Shown here: positions 53,141 through 62,160 of the stretch, one piece after another
Position numbering within the stretch: position 1 is the stretch's first letter
Layout of the letters: each line of letters begins with the position of its first letter
NCBI GenBank assembly: GCA_904830895.1
Contig: LR882958.1
Location: 1,482,001-1,546,000, forward strand
Source: Planktothrix rubescens CCAP 1459/22
GTDB taxonomy: Bacteria > Cyanobacteriota > Cyanobacteriia > Cyanobacteriales > Microcoleaceae
Direction: 5' to 3'
DNA length: 64,000 bases
The notes under the pieces: model-generated
Databases searched by the model: none
Seen by the model: the letters and a program-made list of their open reading frames with translations, nothing else
What the model was told of the DNA's origin: nothing
Made by a program: the position numbers and the translations under genes

Positions 53141-53190
53141 GTTGTTGGGCTTTAGCCCTTCTTGAAATCGGTGCTCAAGCACAACAATGA
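53141..53190. repeat. GTTGTTGGGCTTTAGCCC repeat
   Basis: One GTTGTTGGGCTTTAGCCC unit is followed by TGCTCAAGCACAACAA. It lies between the repeat protein and ureE. Confidence 0.7.
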
Positions 53191-53248
53191 GGAATTTATT
53201 AATAGATTGATTTAAACTTTATTCTATTAGTTCTAATCACCTACAATT

Positions 53249-53686
53249 ATGATTATTTTTACGCAATTAATTCCAGAGAAAGAGCATCAACAGGTTACAG
53301 TTAATCTGGCTCTAACCGCAGAAGAACGCACAAAAACCCGTCAATATATTGAAACTTTAGAGGGTAAAACCTATTATCTTCGTCTTCCTAGGGGAATAGT
53401 TTTAAAAGCGGGGGATTTATTAACCTCTGATGCTCAAGATATTTGGGCAAAAGTGATTGCTAAACCTGAACCTATTATTACAGTCAGGGCTAACCATTCC
53501 CTCGATTTATTAAAAGCGGCTTATCATTTAGGAAATCGTCATGTTCGGTTAGAAATTACCTCCGACTATTTACGATTTTCCCCCGATCCTGTACTATCTT
53601 CAATGTTAGTAAATCAGGGATTAACAATTCAAGAAGAAATTGCGCCTTTTTATCCTGAAGGGGGAGCCTATGGACATCATCATTAA
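53249..53686 (+). CDS. ureE: Urease accessory protein UreE
   Basis: The 145-residue nickel chaperone delivers nickel to the urease apoprotein complex. Family segments are [13 protein letters not shown], the core [14 protein letters not shown] with the metal-binding histidine, and a short C-terminal GGAYGHHH. The histidine tail is shorter than in many UreE proteins. The gene opens a set of urease accessory genes. Confidence 0.9.
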   Translation: MIIFTQLIPEKEHQQVTVNLALTAEERTKTRQYIETLEGKTYYLRLPRGIVLKAGDLLTSDAQDIWAKVIAKPEPIITVRANHSLDLLKAAYHLGNRHVRLEITSDYLRFSPDPVLSSMLVNQGLTIQEEIAPFYPEGGAYGHHH

Positions 53687-53796
53687 TTATAGCAATAAGC
53701 AGGTTAGTGTTGACAACTTCTTTGTGTCTTTGTGTCTTTGTGGTTAAATTAGGCTTGACCTTTGTAAAGATATCCACAAGAACTGCTATATTATCA

Positions 53797-54486
53797 ATGA
53801 TTTTAAATTTATTACAACTTTCCAGTCCGGCTTTACCCTTGGGTGCTTATAGTTATTCAGAGGGTTTAGAAACCTTAGTTGAAACTCAAGTTATTACTGA
53901 TCATTCTAGTTTATTACAGTGGTTAATTCAAGACCTGAATTATGGCGCAATTCGACTGGAAGCTGCCTTAATGGTTCGGGCTTATCGCTGTGTTATCAAT
54001 CAAAATTATAACCAATTTGTTTATTGGAATCAATGGTCAACAGCGGCTAAAGAAACATCGGAATTGCGACAACAAAGTTGGCAGATGGGAAATACTTTAA
54101 TCCAGCTTTTAGTTAATTTAGAAGCGGTTAAAACAACAGATTTAGAATTACCTGATCTGAAAGATTGGACGGAAAAAGTGGGCAAACCTTGTAATTATGC
54201 GATCGCATTTGGATTAGGTGCAGTATATTGGCATCTTGATCTAAAAAATGCCTTACTAGGATATCTCTATAGTTGGGCGACTAATTTAATTAGTGCTGGG
54301 GTAAAACTAATTCCATTAGGTCAAACTATGGGTCAAACTTTACTCTTACAATTACACCCGGAAATAGAATCAACAGCTACAGCTATTTTACAATTAGAAG
54401 ATGAGGATTTAGTGAGTTGTAATTGGGGGTTAGCATTAGCAAGCATGGCCCATGAAACCCAATATAGTCGATTATTTAGAAGTTGA
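53797..54486 (+). CDS. ureF: Urease accessory protein UreF
   Basis: The 229-residue helical protein binds UreD/UreH and UreG in the nickel insertion complex. Signatures are [24 protein letters not shown] and the C-terminal [15 protein letters not shown] longer frame exists from 53707, but its extra residues come from a TTTGTGTC heptamer-like repeat, so the ATG at 53797 is taken. About 110 bp of repeat sequence separates it from ureE. Confidence 0.92.
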   Translation: MILNLLQLSSPALPLGAYSYSEGLETLVETQVITDHSSLLQWLIQDLNYGAIRLEAALMVRAYRCVINQNYNQFVYWNQWSTAAKETSELRQQSWQMGNTLIQLLVNLEAVKTTDLELPDLKDWTEKVGKPCNYAIAFGLGAVYWHLDLKNALLGYLYSWATNLISAGVKLIPLGQTMGQTLLLQLHPEIESTATAILQLEDEDLVSCNWGLALASMAHETQYSRLFRS

Positions 54487-54537
54487 TTTTATTAAATTTA
54501 TGCTATAATTAATATGGGTAATTTTAGTTTTAATTTT

Positions 54538-55137
54538 ATGTCTGGTTTACGAGTTGGAATTGCTGGGCCAGTAGGTTCGGGAAAAACAGCCTTAGTTGAT
54601 GTTTTGTGTAAGCAAATGCGAACCTCCTATCAATTAGCGGTAGTTACAAACGATATTTATACTCAAGAAGATGCTCAATTTTTAGTTAATTCCCAAGCCT
54701 TAGAAAGCGATCGCATTTTAGGGGTAGAAACCGGAGGTTGTCCCCATACAGCTATTCGGGAAGATGCTTCATTAAATTTAGCAGCTATTGAACAATTAGA
54801 AACCAAATTTAATCATTTAGATTTGTTATTTGTAGAAAGTGGTGGGGATAATTTAGCCGCTACCTTTAGCCCAGAATTAGTGGATATTACTATTTACGTT
54901 ATTGATGTAGCCGCCGGAGATAAAATTCCCCGTAAAGGTGGCCCAGGAATTACTAAATCCGATTTATTAGTAATTAATAAAATTGATCTCGCGCCCTTAG
55001 TGGGTGCAGATTTAGGAATTATGGAAAGAGACGCGAAAAAAATGCGCGGTAATAAACCTTTTGTATTTACAAACCTAAAAACCCAACAAGGATTAGATGC
55101 TATTATCAAATTTATTAAATCCCACTTAATCCCGTAG
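54538..55137 (+). CDS. ureG: Urease accessory GTPase UreG
   Basis: The 199-residue SIMIBI-class GTPase supplies energy for nickel insertion. P-loop [44 protein letters not shown] with the CPH nickel site, [19 protein letters not shown] and the base-specific NKIDLAP are all present. The ATG at 54538 matches family start [13 protein letters not shown]; a start at 54514 is possible. The TAG stop lies inside a GTAGTAAGCCC palindrome. Confidence 0.94.
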   Translation: MSGLRVGIAGPVGSGKTALVDVLCKQMRTSYQLAVVTNDIYTQEDAQFLVNSQALESDRILGVETGGCPHTAIREDASLNLAAIEQLETKFNHLDLLFVESGGDNLAATFSPELVDITIYVIDVAAGDKIPRKGGPGITKSDLLVINKIDLAPLVGADLGIMERDAKKMRGNKPFVFTNLKTQQGLDAIIKFIKSHLIP

Positions 55138-55405
55138 TAAGCCCTTCAGGGCTTTCTTTATTCCCTAGATTTAATAGTAAAAACCAACATTAATAACGAT
55201 GTATAATTAGTAGTAAGCCCTTCAGGGCTTTCTTTATTCCCTAGATTTAATAGTAAAAACTAATATTAATAACGATGTATAATTATTGGTTTGGTAACGA
55301 TAAAAACTTGAAGAAGCCCTAAAGGGCTTACTACCATTAATAACGATGTATAATTATTGGTTTGGTAACGATAAAAACTTGAAGAAGCCCTTTAGGGCTT
55401 ACTAC
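55134..55405. repeat. Tandem A-A-B-B repeat block between ureG and ureD
   Basis: Unit A, GTAGTAAGCCCTTCAGGGCT plus about 55 bp, is present twice with a 76-bp period (55134 and 55210). Unit B, ending AAGCCCTAAAGGGCTTACTA plus C, is present twice with a 70-bp period. Units A and B share ATTAATAACGATGTATAATT and carry the palindrome in opposite orientation. Confidence 0.9.
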
Positions 55406-55409
55406 TTTT

Positions 55410-56258
55410 ATGAAAAATTTAGAAATTAATCCCTCGCAATGGCAAGGAATATTAGAGTTAGATTATCAAAAAATCAATAATTCTACTCAGTTAGTTAAAG
55501 CCTATAGTCAAGCCCCGTTAAAGATTCAGCGTTCTTTTTATCCTGAAGGTAAGGATATCTGCCATAGTATTATATTACATACTGCCGGAGGAATGGTAGG
55601 CGGCGATCGCCTATCCCAAACCATTAATTTACAGCCGGAAACCCAGGTTTTATTAACTACTCCCGCAGCCAGTAAAATTTATCGAAGTTCGGGAGAAACC
55701 GCCCAAAATACTATTAATATTGAAATCCAAGAACAAGCTTATTTAGAGTTTATTCCCAGGGAAATAATTATCTTTAATGGAGCTATTTTTAGTCAAAATC
55801 TTCGAGTGAATTTAGACCCGAATGCTTGTTATTTGGGATGGGAAATTACCCGGTTTGGACGTACAGCTAGGGGAGAAATATTCAACCAAGGACAATGGAA
55901 ATCCTGTACGGAAATTTGGCAGAATGGCTGTCCAGTTTGGATTGATCGACAGGGGTTTATTGCGAATGAAGAAATATTGAATAGTCCCCATGGTTTGGGG
56001 GGAAAACCTGTAATTGCCACCTTAACTTGGGTGGGACAACCTGTTTCTGAAGATATTGTGAAAAATATCAGACAATTGTGGTCGCAGCGAGAAACTTCTA
56101 GTCAAGCTGGAGTGACGCAATTAATATCAGGATTACTCTGTCGCTATCGGGGAAATTCTACCCAAGAGGTGATAAACTGGTTTACGGATGTTTGGCAATT
56201 GCTCCGTCAAAATTATACGGGAAAATCAATTGTCAAACCTCGCGTCTGGCAACTTTAA
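55410..56258 (+). CDS. ureD: Urease accessory protein UreD
   Basis: The 282-residue scaffold protein binds apo-urease and UreF. Family segments are LHTAGGMVGGDRLSQTINL, TTPAASKIYRS, LEFIPREIIIFNGAIF and WEITRFGRTARGE. It starts 5 bp after the end of the repeat block and has no visible ribosome site. The start MKNLEINPSQWQG is in normal register. It is followed by ureA 27 bp later. Confidence 0.92.
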   Translation: MKNLEINPSQWQGILELDYQKINNSTQLVKAYSQAPLKIQRSFYPEGKDICHSIILHTAGGMVGGDRLSQTINLQPETQVLLTTPAASKIYRSSGETAQNTINIEIQEQAYLEFIPREIIIFNGAIFSQNLRVNLDPNACYLGWEITRFGRTARGEIFNQGQWKSCTEIWQNGCPVWIDRQGFIANEEILNSPHGLGGKPVIATLTWVGQPVSEDIVKNIRQLWSQRETSSQAGVTQLISGLLCRYRGNSTQEVINWFTDVWQLLRQNYTGKSIVKPRVWQL

Positions 56259-56285
56259 TCCTTGAAAAATTATTAACATAAATCT

Positions 56286-56591
56286 ATGCAATTATCCCCG
56301 CAAGAAAAAGATAAGTTATTGATTTTTACGGCTGCTTTATTAGCAGAAAGACGCAAAGAAAAAGGACTAAAATTAAACTATCCAGAAGCCGTTGCTTATA
56401 TTACTGCTGCTATTTTGGAAGGAGCAAGGGAAGGACGAACAGTTTCGGAATTAATGAGTTATGGAAAAACAATTTTAAGGCGAGAAGATGTTATGGAGGG
56501 GATTCCTGAAATGATTCATGACGTACAGGTTGAAGCCACTTTTCCCGATGGAACAAAATTAGTTACGGTTCATGATCCTATCAGCAATTAG
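56286..56591 (+). CDS. ureA: Urease gamma subunit
   Basis: The 101-residue structural gamma subunit shows [60 protein letters not shown]. Its length is normal. In most clusters ureB and ureC follow; here the next gene is htrA on the opposite strand, so beta and alpha subunits must be elsewhere if urease is made. The stop TAG abuts a palindrome. Confidence 0.94.
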   Translation: MQLSPQEKDKLLIFTAALLAERRKEKGLKLNYPEAVAYITAAILEGAREGRTVSELMSYGKTILRREDVMEGIPEMIHDVQVEATFPDGTKLVTVHDPISN

Positions 56592-56618
56592 TAGAGACGC
56601 GCCATGGCGCATCTCTAC
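56591..56618. repeat. GTAGAGACG palindrome after ureA
   Basis: Near-perfect 28-bp palindrome centred on CCATGG; second copy of the element at 24140-24167. It lies between convergent ureA and htrA and may terminate both. Confidence 0.75.
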
Positions 56619-56625
56619 AGCCTGA

Positions 56626-57906
56626 TTACTGATTAACGGGGATAGCTGCGGTTTTCACGTCTAAATTGAGAGGTTGACCTTGACGTTTAATTTCCATTTT
56701 TAACGAACTTCCTACCGTTACATTTTCAACAATTTGTTGGATTTCATCGGCTTTAGTAACTGCGATATTATCCACTTGAATAATCACGTCTCCAGCGCGT
56801 AATCCTGACTGATGGGCGGGAGAATTGGGCATAACTCTGGCAATCAAAACTCCTCGATCTTCATTCACACTAATCGGACTATTGGGATCTTGATTTAGAC
56901 TTTCTTTGACTTCAGGAGAAAGCGTTACCATTTGAATCCCTAAATATGGATGTTCAACTTTTCCAGTGGTAGAAATTTGATCGGCAATGTGTTGAACTTG
57001 ATTAATCGGAATCGCAAATCCTAAGCCCTGGGCGCCTTGAATAATGGCGGTATTCATCCCAATTACCTCACCCTTTTGATTCAGTAACGGCCCACCAGAA
57101 TTACCCGGATTAATAGCGGCATCGGTTTGAATAAAACTAACTCGTTTATCGGGAATACCAACTTCACTTCCCGAACGACCTGTAGCACTAATAATACCCA
57201 CAGTTACAGTATTATCTAATCCTAATGGGTTGCCAATGGCGATCGCTAATTCCCCAGGTTGTAAAGTTTCAGAATTACCAATAGTTAAAGTCGGTAAATT
57301 ATCCGCTTGAATTTGAATCACAGCAACATCCGTTACCGGGTCAGTACCCACTACTTTTCCTTCAAATTGACGACCATCTTTTAATACAACCGATACCTTT
57401 GTAGCCCCATCAACAACGTGAGCATTAGTAATAATTCGACCATTGGAATTAACAATAAATCCTGACCCGGAACCCCGAACAATTTCCTGTTTAGGCGCAT
57501 TGGGCATTTGAGAACCAAAGAAACGTTCAAACGAGGGATCATTAAACTGTTGTGGCATCTGATTTTCAACGGTTTTGGTCGCATTAATTCGGACAACAGC
57601 TGGCCCGAAATGCTGTACCACCGAAGCTACCAAGTCAGGAGTGGTAATTGTCCCCTGCTTGGCACTGACTGGGGCAGGGAGGGCGGTCGGGGGTACGGGG
57701 GATGTCACCGTCGGGGGGCTGGGTTGAGGGCGTTGGAGTTGAGGCAGAATAGACATTCCAGCGATTCCTGCCCCTACCCCTAATAAAACTAAAGATAAAG
57801 ATGTTAAAGATGAGGTTTTCGGGCGTTGAGTAGGACGGGGTGTTTCCGTCCATTCCAACCGAGAAGACTCTAGGGGAGAATTTAAAGCATCAAAATCAGA
57901 TTTCAT
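56626..57906 (-). CDS. HtrA/Deg-type serine protease
   Basis: The 426-residue protein has an N-terminal membrane anchor or signal (about 33-53, SLTSLSLVLLGVGAGIAGMS), a proline-rich linker, a trypsin-like domain with catalytic His in TNAHVVDGA, Asp in TDVAVIQI and Ser in NPGNSGGPLL, and one C-terminal PDZ domain (GVLIARVMPNSPAHQSGL and AGDVIIQVDNI). Deg proteases degrade damaged envelope or lumen proteins. The last residues VNQ and its TAA come from a heptamer repeat AATCAGTAATCAG. The paralogue (HhoA, HhoB or HtrA) is not fixed. Confidence 0.92.
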   Translation of the reverse strand: MKSDFDALNSPLESSRLEWTETPRPTQRPKTSSLTSLSLVLLGVGAGIAGMSILPQLQRPQPSPPTVTSPVPPTALPAPVSAKQGTITTPDLVASVVQHFGPAVVRINATKTVENQMPQQFNDPSFERFFGSQMPNAPKQEIVRGSGSGFIVNSNGRIITNAHVVDGATKVSVVLKDGRQFEGKVVGTDPVTDVAVIQIQADNLPTLTIGNSETLQPGELAIAIGNPLGLDNTVTVGIISATGRSGSEVGIPDKRVSFIQTDAAINPGNSGGPLLNQKGEVIGMNTAIIQGAQGLGFAIPINQVQHIADQISTTGKVEHPYLGIQMVTLSPEVKESLNQDPNSPISVNEDRGVLIARVMPNSPAHQSGLRAGDVIIQVDNIAVTKADEIQQIVENVTVGSSLKMEIKRQGQPLNLDVKTAAIPVNQ

Positions 57907-58036
57907 TGTAATACCTCTATCTATAAAGAATTAAGGGGGTAGAAATGTTTTTGCCCCGATATTCTTTAAGTTACAGGGTGAATATGACGCTACTGTGGCA
58001 AAGATATGACACGGAGATGAAGATTTAATCCGTATC

Positions 58037-58108
58037 CCGTAGTAAGCCCTTCAGGGCTTCTTCCCCATCTTTAAATATCATCAGAGAGTCCTAAAGGACT
58101 CACTACGG
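58037..58108 (-). terminator. Palindromic repeat after spoIID-like gene
   Basis: CCGTAGTAAGCCCTTCAGGG pairs imperfectly with CCTAAAGGACTCACTACGG, forming a large hairpin. It ends exactly at the stop codon of the SpoIID-like gene. The sequence is a REP-type repeat that may terminate transcription. Confidence 0.6.
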
Positions 58109-59260
58109 TTAGCGAACATCAATTTTTGCTAAAGTCGTATTCTGATAATAGTGGGCTAGAATCTGTTGATAATTGTATCCACCCCGAGCCAAATTATAAG
58201 CACCCCATTGACTCAAACCCACTCCATGACCAAAGCCACGACCCGTGACTTGAAAACTGGTCGTCCCACTTTTTCGATTCACTTGAAACCGGGTGCTACG
58301 AAGTCCCAGGGCTGAGGCAATATCATCCCCACTCATCACTCGCGCCCCTTTGTCCCCAACTACTTTCATCGCCAGAATACTACCATAGGCCGAAGTCCGT
58401 TGCGGAGTCATCGTCGTAATATTCCCGACACCAGAAATCCGTTTACTTAAATCCGTTTGTGAGAAGGTTTTTGTCCATTCAAATACCGGAGTTCCTTGGT
58501 CAAAGTCTGGGACTCCCCGTAAATAGGGTAAGGGTTCATTCCAGACATCCTCAACATTTTCGGTATGTCCTCCAGAAGCCGAATGAAAAGCCGCTAAAAT
58601 AGCTTGACCGTTATAGGTCAAAACCTGTCCCCTGGTCGCATTCACCGCCGCCAGAGTTCCCGTGGATTCAGTAATTAAACCTTTATAGACCTGGGAATTT
58701 TGATCATCTCCAACATCAAAAACCCCATTACTGCGTTGACGTCTGTAGAGAGCGTAGGTTCGCGCCGCCACCGCCTGAGCTTTCAGGGCTTCCTGGGGCC
58801 ATCCGCCATCCATTTCCGCCCCCAGAACACTATAGAGATATTCTTCTAAATCAACATAATTAATCGCCGTTAAACCGCCATTCCGAGGCACTAATAACAC
58901 CCGTCCTCGATACCAACCATTACCTATCCACACATTCCCCCCATTGCTGGGGTCAATCCAGAGTTGGGAACCTTGCCAGTTGCCCAGGGCGACCTGTCCG
59001 GCTTTGGCTTGGGCGACACCGCCTCCCATCGCTGCCAACTCCCCTAGGACTTTACCATTGCCATCTCGGACAACAGCCTGGGTGGTGCTACCGACTTTAA
59101 CCTGATTCGCACCGTCTTTAATAGCGACCCGCAATAATAATTGGGCTTGGGCCGGGGCAACCAGACAGAACCAAATCAGCAACGTCGCCCACCCATAGCG
59201 TTTGAAACGTTGCACGGAGTTAGTAAAAGTATTCTGAGGTTGGGTCAGGGAACAAACCAT
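58109..59260 (-). CDS. SpoIID/LytB-domain protein
   Basis: The 383-residue protein has a signal or anchor (LLIWFCLVAPAQAQ) and a SpoIID domain: VDLEEYLYSVLGAEMDGGWPQEALKAQAVAARTYAL, AAFHSASGGHTENVEDVW and the C-terminal RGFGHGVGLSQWGAYNLARGGY. SpoIID of sporulating bacteria is a lytic transglycosylase; in cyanobacteria such proteins probably remodel peptidoglycan. The ATG at 59260 is preferred to a GTG at 59281. Conserved glutamate in GAEM fits the catalytic position. Confidence 0.87.
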   Translation of the reverse strand: MVCSLTQPQNTFTNSVQRFKRYGWATLLIWFCLVAPAQAQLLLRVAIKDGANQVKVGSTTQAVVRDGNGKVLGELAAMGGGVAQAKAGQVALGNWQGSQLWIDPSNGGNVWIGNGWYRGRVLLVPRNGGLTAINYVDLEEYLYSVLGAEMDGGWPQEALKAQAVAARTYALYRRQRSNGVFDVGDDQNSQVYKGLITESTGTLAAVNATRGQVLTYNGQAILAAFHSASGGHTENVEDVWNEPLPYLRGVPDFDQGTPVFEWTKTFSQTDLSKRISGVGNITTMTPQRTSAYGSILAMKVVGDKGARVMSGDDIASALGLRSTRFQVNRKSGTTSFQVTGRGFGHGVGLSQWGAYNLARGGYNYQQILAHYYQNTTLAKIDVR

Positions 59261-59303
59261 AATCTCGATCAGATCCAGCACCGACTAATCTATCACAACT
59301 TCC

Positions 59304-59348
59304 CAAACCAAAACACCCTCCCCTAGAAATTTTAACTTTAGGGGAGGG
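59304..59348 (-). terminator. Hairpin after the degenerate kinase gene
   Basis: On the minus strand CCCTCCCCTA (59348-59339) pairs with TAGGGGAGGG, followed by TGTTTTGGTTT. It lies about 180 bp beyond the stop of the kinase at 59527. Confidence 0.5.
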
Positions 59349-59526
59349 CTAATTCAAAAAATACTGACAACTTTTTTAGAGATAGGATAGTTTAAAGTAA
59401 TATTGCTGACGGGTTACAAGGGGGCTAAAAGGTATATGGGTTCTGGAAAAGGCTTAAAAATTAAGCAATTGGGGTAACAAAAATATATTAATAGCTGACA
59501 AGAATTAAGCCGTGTCTCTAATTGAG

Positions 59527-60444
59527 TTAGGGTTTTGCTAAGGGAATCGAACATTGAGTCCGATTAAAATTAGAATCTTCTCCCTCAGAAGGAATCGCTA
59601 AAATTTCTAAACGACCCTTCATTAAACTCAATAAAGTTTGATTCATCAACAGCCGCATTCCTGGGGATAAAGTTCCTTGCTCAAACGGAGGTTGATCAAT
59701 ATCTAATGTGGATTTTAATAAATCCCAAGACTCACTCCAAGCACTAACCGGACGTTGATCATCAACCCAAATATGCACAAATCCCGTTTCGGGAGAAGGA
59801 TGTGCAGAAACATTCACACTTCCCTCGGTCATTTGAGCGATCGCAGTATCCACTAAACTGACTAAAACTTGTCGCAGTCGAGGTAAATCTGCCATCACAT
59901 AAATATCACTATCAGGAGGATCAATTTTTAATCTAATACTACGATTTTCCGCCTGCATACAAGTTAAATCTTCTACCTCATCCATCAGTTTTGCTAACCC
60001 AATGGCATGAATATCCATAGTATCTGTGCCATATTCTGTTTTAGCCACAGAAATCACTTCATCTAATAATCTCACCATTTTCAACGCTGATGTGTGGGCG
60101 AGATTGATAAATTCTCGTTCCTCCTCTGGGTTCTCGCAGAGATCGGAAATAATTATTTGTAACGTACCAATCATGCTACTAAGGGGCGATCGCAACTCAT
60201 GGGACGTCCGCGCCAAAAACCCCGCTTTAAATAAACTCAATTCCGTCGCCGAATGATAGGCAAGTTGAGTTTGTTTCAATTGATAAGATAGGGTTTGCAC
60301 CTGCTGTTGATAATCGACATCTTTGGAGGTGTCTTCTGTCCCAACTGGGTCGGGCGATTTTTTTCCTTTTCCCAGCCATAGCTGATTTAGGGCGACCCCT
60401 AACCCCAACCCAAAACCTAAATATAAAAATTCGCTCCAACCCAT
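59527..60444 (-). CDS. Sensor histidine kinase-like protein with degenerate ATP site
   Basis: The 305-residue protein has one N-terminal membrane helix (FLYLGFGLGLGVAL), a coiled coil, and a HisKA region ARTSHELRSPLSSMIGTLQI with the phosphorylatable histidine. The ATPase region is recognisable by alignment to the kinase at 7809 (LRQVLVSLVDTAIAQMTEGS), but the N box asparagine is lost, G1 reads VHIWVDDQRPV and no glycine-rich G2 is present. It probably cannot bind ATP. It may act as a dimer partner, phospho-acceptor or signal sink for another kinase. An upstream heptamer repeat separates it from sua5. Confidence 0.8.
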   Translation of the reverse strand: MGWSEFLYLGFGLGLGVALNQLWLGKGKKSPDPVGTEDTSKDVDYQQQVQTLSYQLKQTQLAYHSATELSLFKAGFLARTSHELRSPLSSMIGTLQIIISDLCENPEEEREFINLAHTSALKMVRLLDEVISVAKTEYGTDTMDIHAIGLAKLMDEVEDLTCMQAENRSIRLKIDPPDSDIYVMADLPRLRQVLVSLVDTAIAQMTEGSVNVSAHPSPETGFVHIWVDDQRPVSAWSESWDLLKSTLDIDQPPFEQGTLSPGMRLLMNQTLLSLMKGRLEILAIPSEGEDSNFNRTQCSIPLAKP

Positions 60445-60445
60445 T

Positions 60446-60640
60446 TCAGTTATCAGTAATCAGTTATCAGTTATCAGTGTAGGAGTTGATCAGTTATTGG
60501 TCAACTTCAGTAATCAGTAATTAGTTTCCCCCCTTTTCCAATGGGGGGCTAGGGGGGTAAGAGTTAAGAGTTGATCAACAGTTTAAAAGCTCGGAGTTAA
60601 TCAACAGATTAGTATTTATTCTTTACTGATTACTGATTAC
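60446..60640. repeat. Heptamer repeats and GGGGGGCTAGGGGGG palindrome
   Basis: CAGTTATCAGTAATCAGTTATCAG-type repeats flank a CCCCCC...ATGGGGGGCTAGGGGGG segment (60526-60557). The final repeat forms the 3' end of the sua5-like gene. No gene lies here. Confidence 0.75.
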
Positions 60641-61222
60641 TAAATTACCCTGTCTTAGAATTTTCCATTGACCATTGCTTTCCCATTTTACCACCGTTGA
60701 AGGAATAGTTGATGGGATGATAGTTGGATCAAATTCCGAGGAAAATAACGTGAAAACATCGGGAAATTGAGTATTAATTTCAGCCATTGTTAACAGGGGC
60801 GGTTGTCCTGATAAATTAGCGCTAGTGGTTGCCATCGGGCCAGTGCGGGCTAAAATAGATTGAGCGATCACACAATTCGGAACCCTTACCCCAATTGTAG
60901 ACGGATCAGCCGGATTCATTGCCGGAGAAACTTTTTCAGAAGCAGGTAATACCAAAGTTAAGGCTCCGGGCCAATACTGTTGGGCGATACTTTTCCAAAC
61001 TAATAATTCTTCAACTGTCCCATTCACATAAGGCCATAATGTTTCCGGTGTGGCGGCCATTAATATTAATGGTTTATCTTGACTCCTTTGTTTCGTCTGA
61101 AAAATCAATTCCGCCCGATCGGGACGGGTGGCTAAAGCGGGTACAGTGTCGGTTGGGAAACTAACCACACCCTCACCAGCAATTGCCATATCAATTAGAG
61201 CATCAACAGAGACTTGAACCAT
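60623..61222 (-). CDS. Sua5/YrdC-family threonylcarbamoyl-AMP synthase
   Basis: The 199-residue protein shows GVVSFPTDTVPALA, KQRSQDKPL, WPGALTLVLPA, IGVRVPN and ATTSANLSGQPP, the signatures of the YrdC fold that makes threonylcarbamoyl-adenylate for the t6A modification of tRNAs. It lacks the extra C-terminal domain of Sua5. Its first codons overlap the end of prmC by 28 bp, so the two are one operon. The C-terminal VISNQ and its TAA are encoded by heptamer repeats. Confidence 0.87.
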   Translation of the reverse strand: MVQVSVDALIDMAIAGEGVVSFPTDTVPALATRPDRAELIFQTKQRSQDKPLILMAATPETLWPYVNGTVEELLVWKSIAQQYWPGALTLVLPASEKVSPAMNPADPSTIGVRVPNCVIAQSILARTGPMATTSANLSGQPPLLTMAEINTQFPDVFTLFSSEFDPTIIPSTIPSTVVKWESNGQWKILRQGNLVISNQ

Positions 61223-62136
61223 AGATTTGAATCATAATGAAGAGATCTGTTTTTCTTATAAGCTATAACAAAACGATCAAATCCCGCTAAGTCAGGAATA
61301 ATTTTAATCCCAGAGTAACTTCCTTGAGCCTCTAACAACCTGGCAACCCCTTCTCCTTGTCCTGCCATCATTTCGACAATCCAAACCCCTCCAGGGCGCA
61401 AATAATGGGGTGCAGTTTCTACTAAATAGCGAATACAATCAAAACCATCGTCACCACCATCTAAGGCTAAAGTTGGCTCATGTTGGGCAACTTCCGGTTG
61501 CAAAGTCGGAATAATATCAGAGGGAATATAGGGAGGGTTAGATACCATTCCCGTTAGTTGTCCTTTTAAGAATTGTAGCGGTTCCCACCAAGACCCGTGA
61601 TGGAATTGGATACGGCTACTTAAACCTGTGGTTTCAGCGTTAGATTCAGCGATCGCCAAAGCCTCTAAACTGGTATCTACACCATGAATTTCAGCCGTTG
61701 GAAAACTATCAGCCAAACCCAGAGCGATCGCACCACTTCCCGTCCCCAAATCCACCCAAATCCCATTATTATCAATATTTTCAATAGCAGATACAGCTAA
61801 ATCAATAATTAACTCCGTTTCAGGACGGGGAATCAGAACCTGCGGAGACACCTTTAACGTAAAATGACGCCAGTAAGTTCTCCCCGCAAGATATTGCAAA
61901 GGGATACGCTCGGTCAAGCGTCGTTGCCACAGTTGAGTTAATTCCGACCAAGGAACTAGAAGGGGAATCGCAGGTTGTTGTTTGAAGGTTTGTAAACGTA
62001 GAGCTAATCGATCCAAACCCCCTAACTCTTGGAGAAACCAGTGGACTTCACTTGATGAAATCCCCAAGGCGGTGCATTCAGCATCAGCCTGTTCCATCCA
62101 CCCTTGCAGTTGCCAACCCGATATCGTTTCCCCCAT
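61195..62136 (-). CDS. prmC: Release-factor glutamine methyltransferase PrmC
   Basis: The 313-residue enzyme methylates the GGQ glutamine of release factors RF1 and RF2. Visible motifs are RIPLQYLAGRTYWRHFTLKV, VLIPRPETELIID, the SAM-binding VDLGTGSGAIALGLA and the catalytic MVSNPPYIPSD. The last residues (HYDSNLWFKSLLML) form a tail of unusual character that overlaps the next gene. It is followed in the same operon by the Sua5-like gene. Confidence 0.92.
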   Translation of the reverse strand: MGETISGWQLQGWMEQADAECTALGISSSEVHWFLQELGGLDRLALRLQTFKQQPAIPLLVPWSELTQLWQRRLTERIPLQYLAGRTYWRHFTLKVSPQVLIPRPETELIIDLAVSAIENIDNNGIWVDLGTGSGAIALGLADSFPTAEIHGVDTSLEALAIAESNAETTGLSSRIQFHHGSWWEPLQFLKGQLTGMVSNPPYIPSDIIPTLQPEVAQHEPTLALDGGDDGFDCIRYLVETAPHYLRPGGVWIVEMMAGQGEGVARLLEAQGSYSGIKIIPDLAGFDRFVIAYKKNRSLHYDSNLWFKSLLML

Positions 62137-62160
62137 GATAGTTTCCTAGGATTGATTCAA

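Noticed and set aside
53707-53796. A 30-residue N-terminal extension of UreF
   Set aside because: It translates a TTTGTGTC repeat; UreF family sequence begins at the ATG at 53797.
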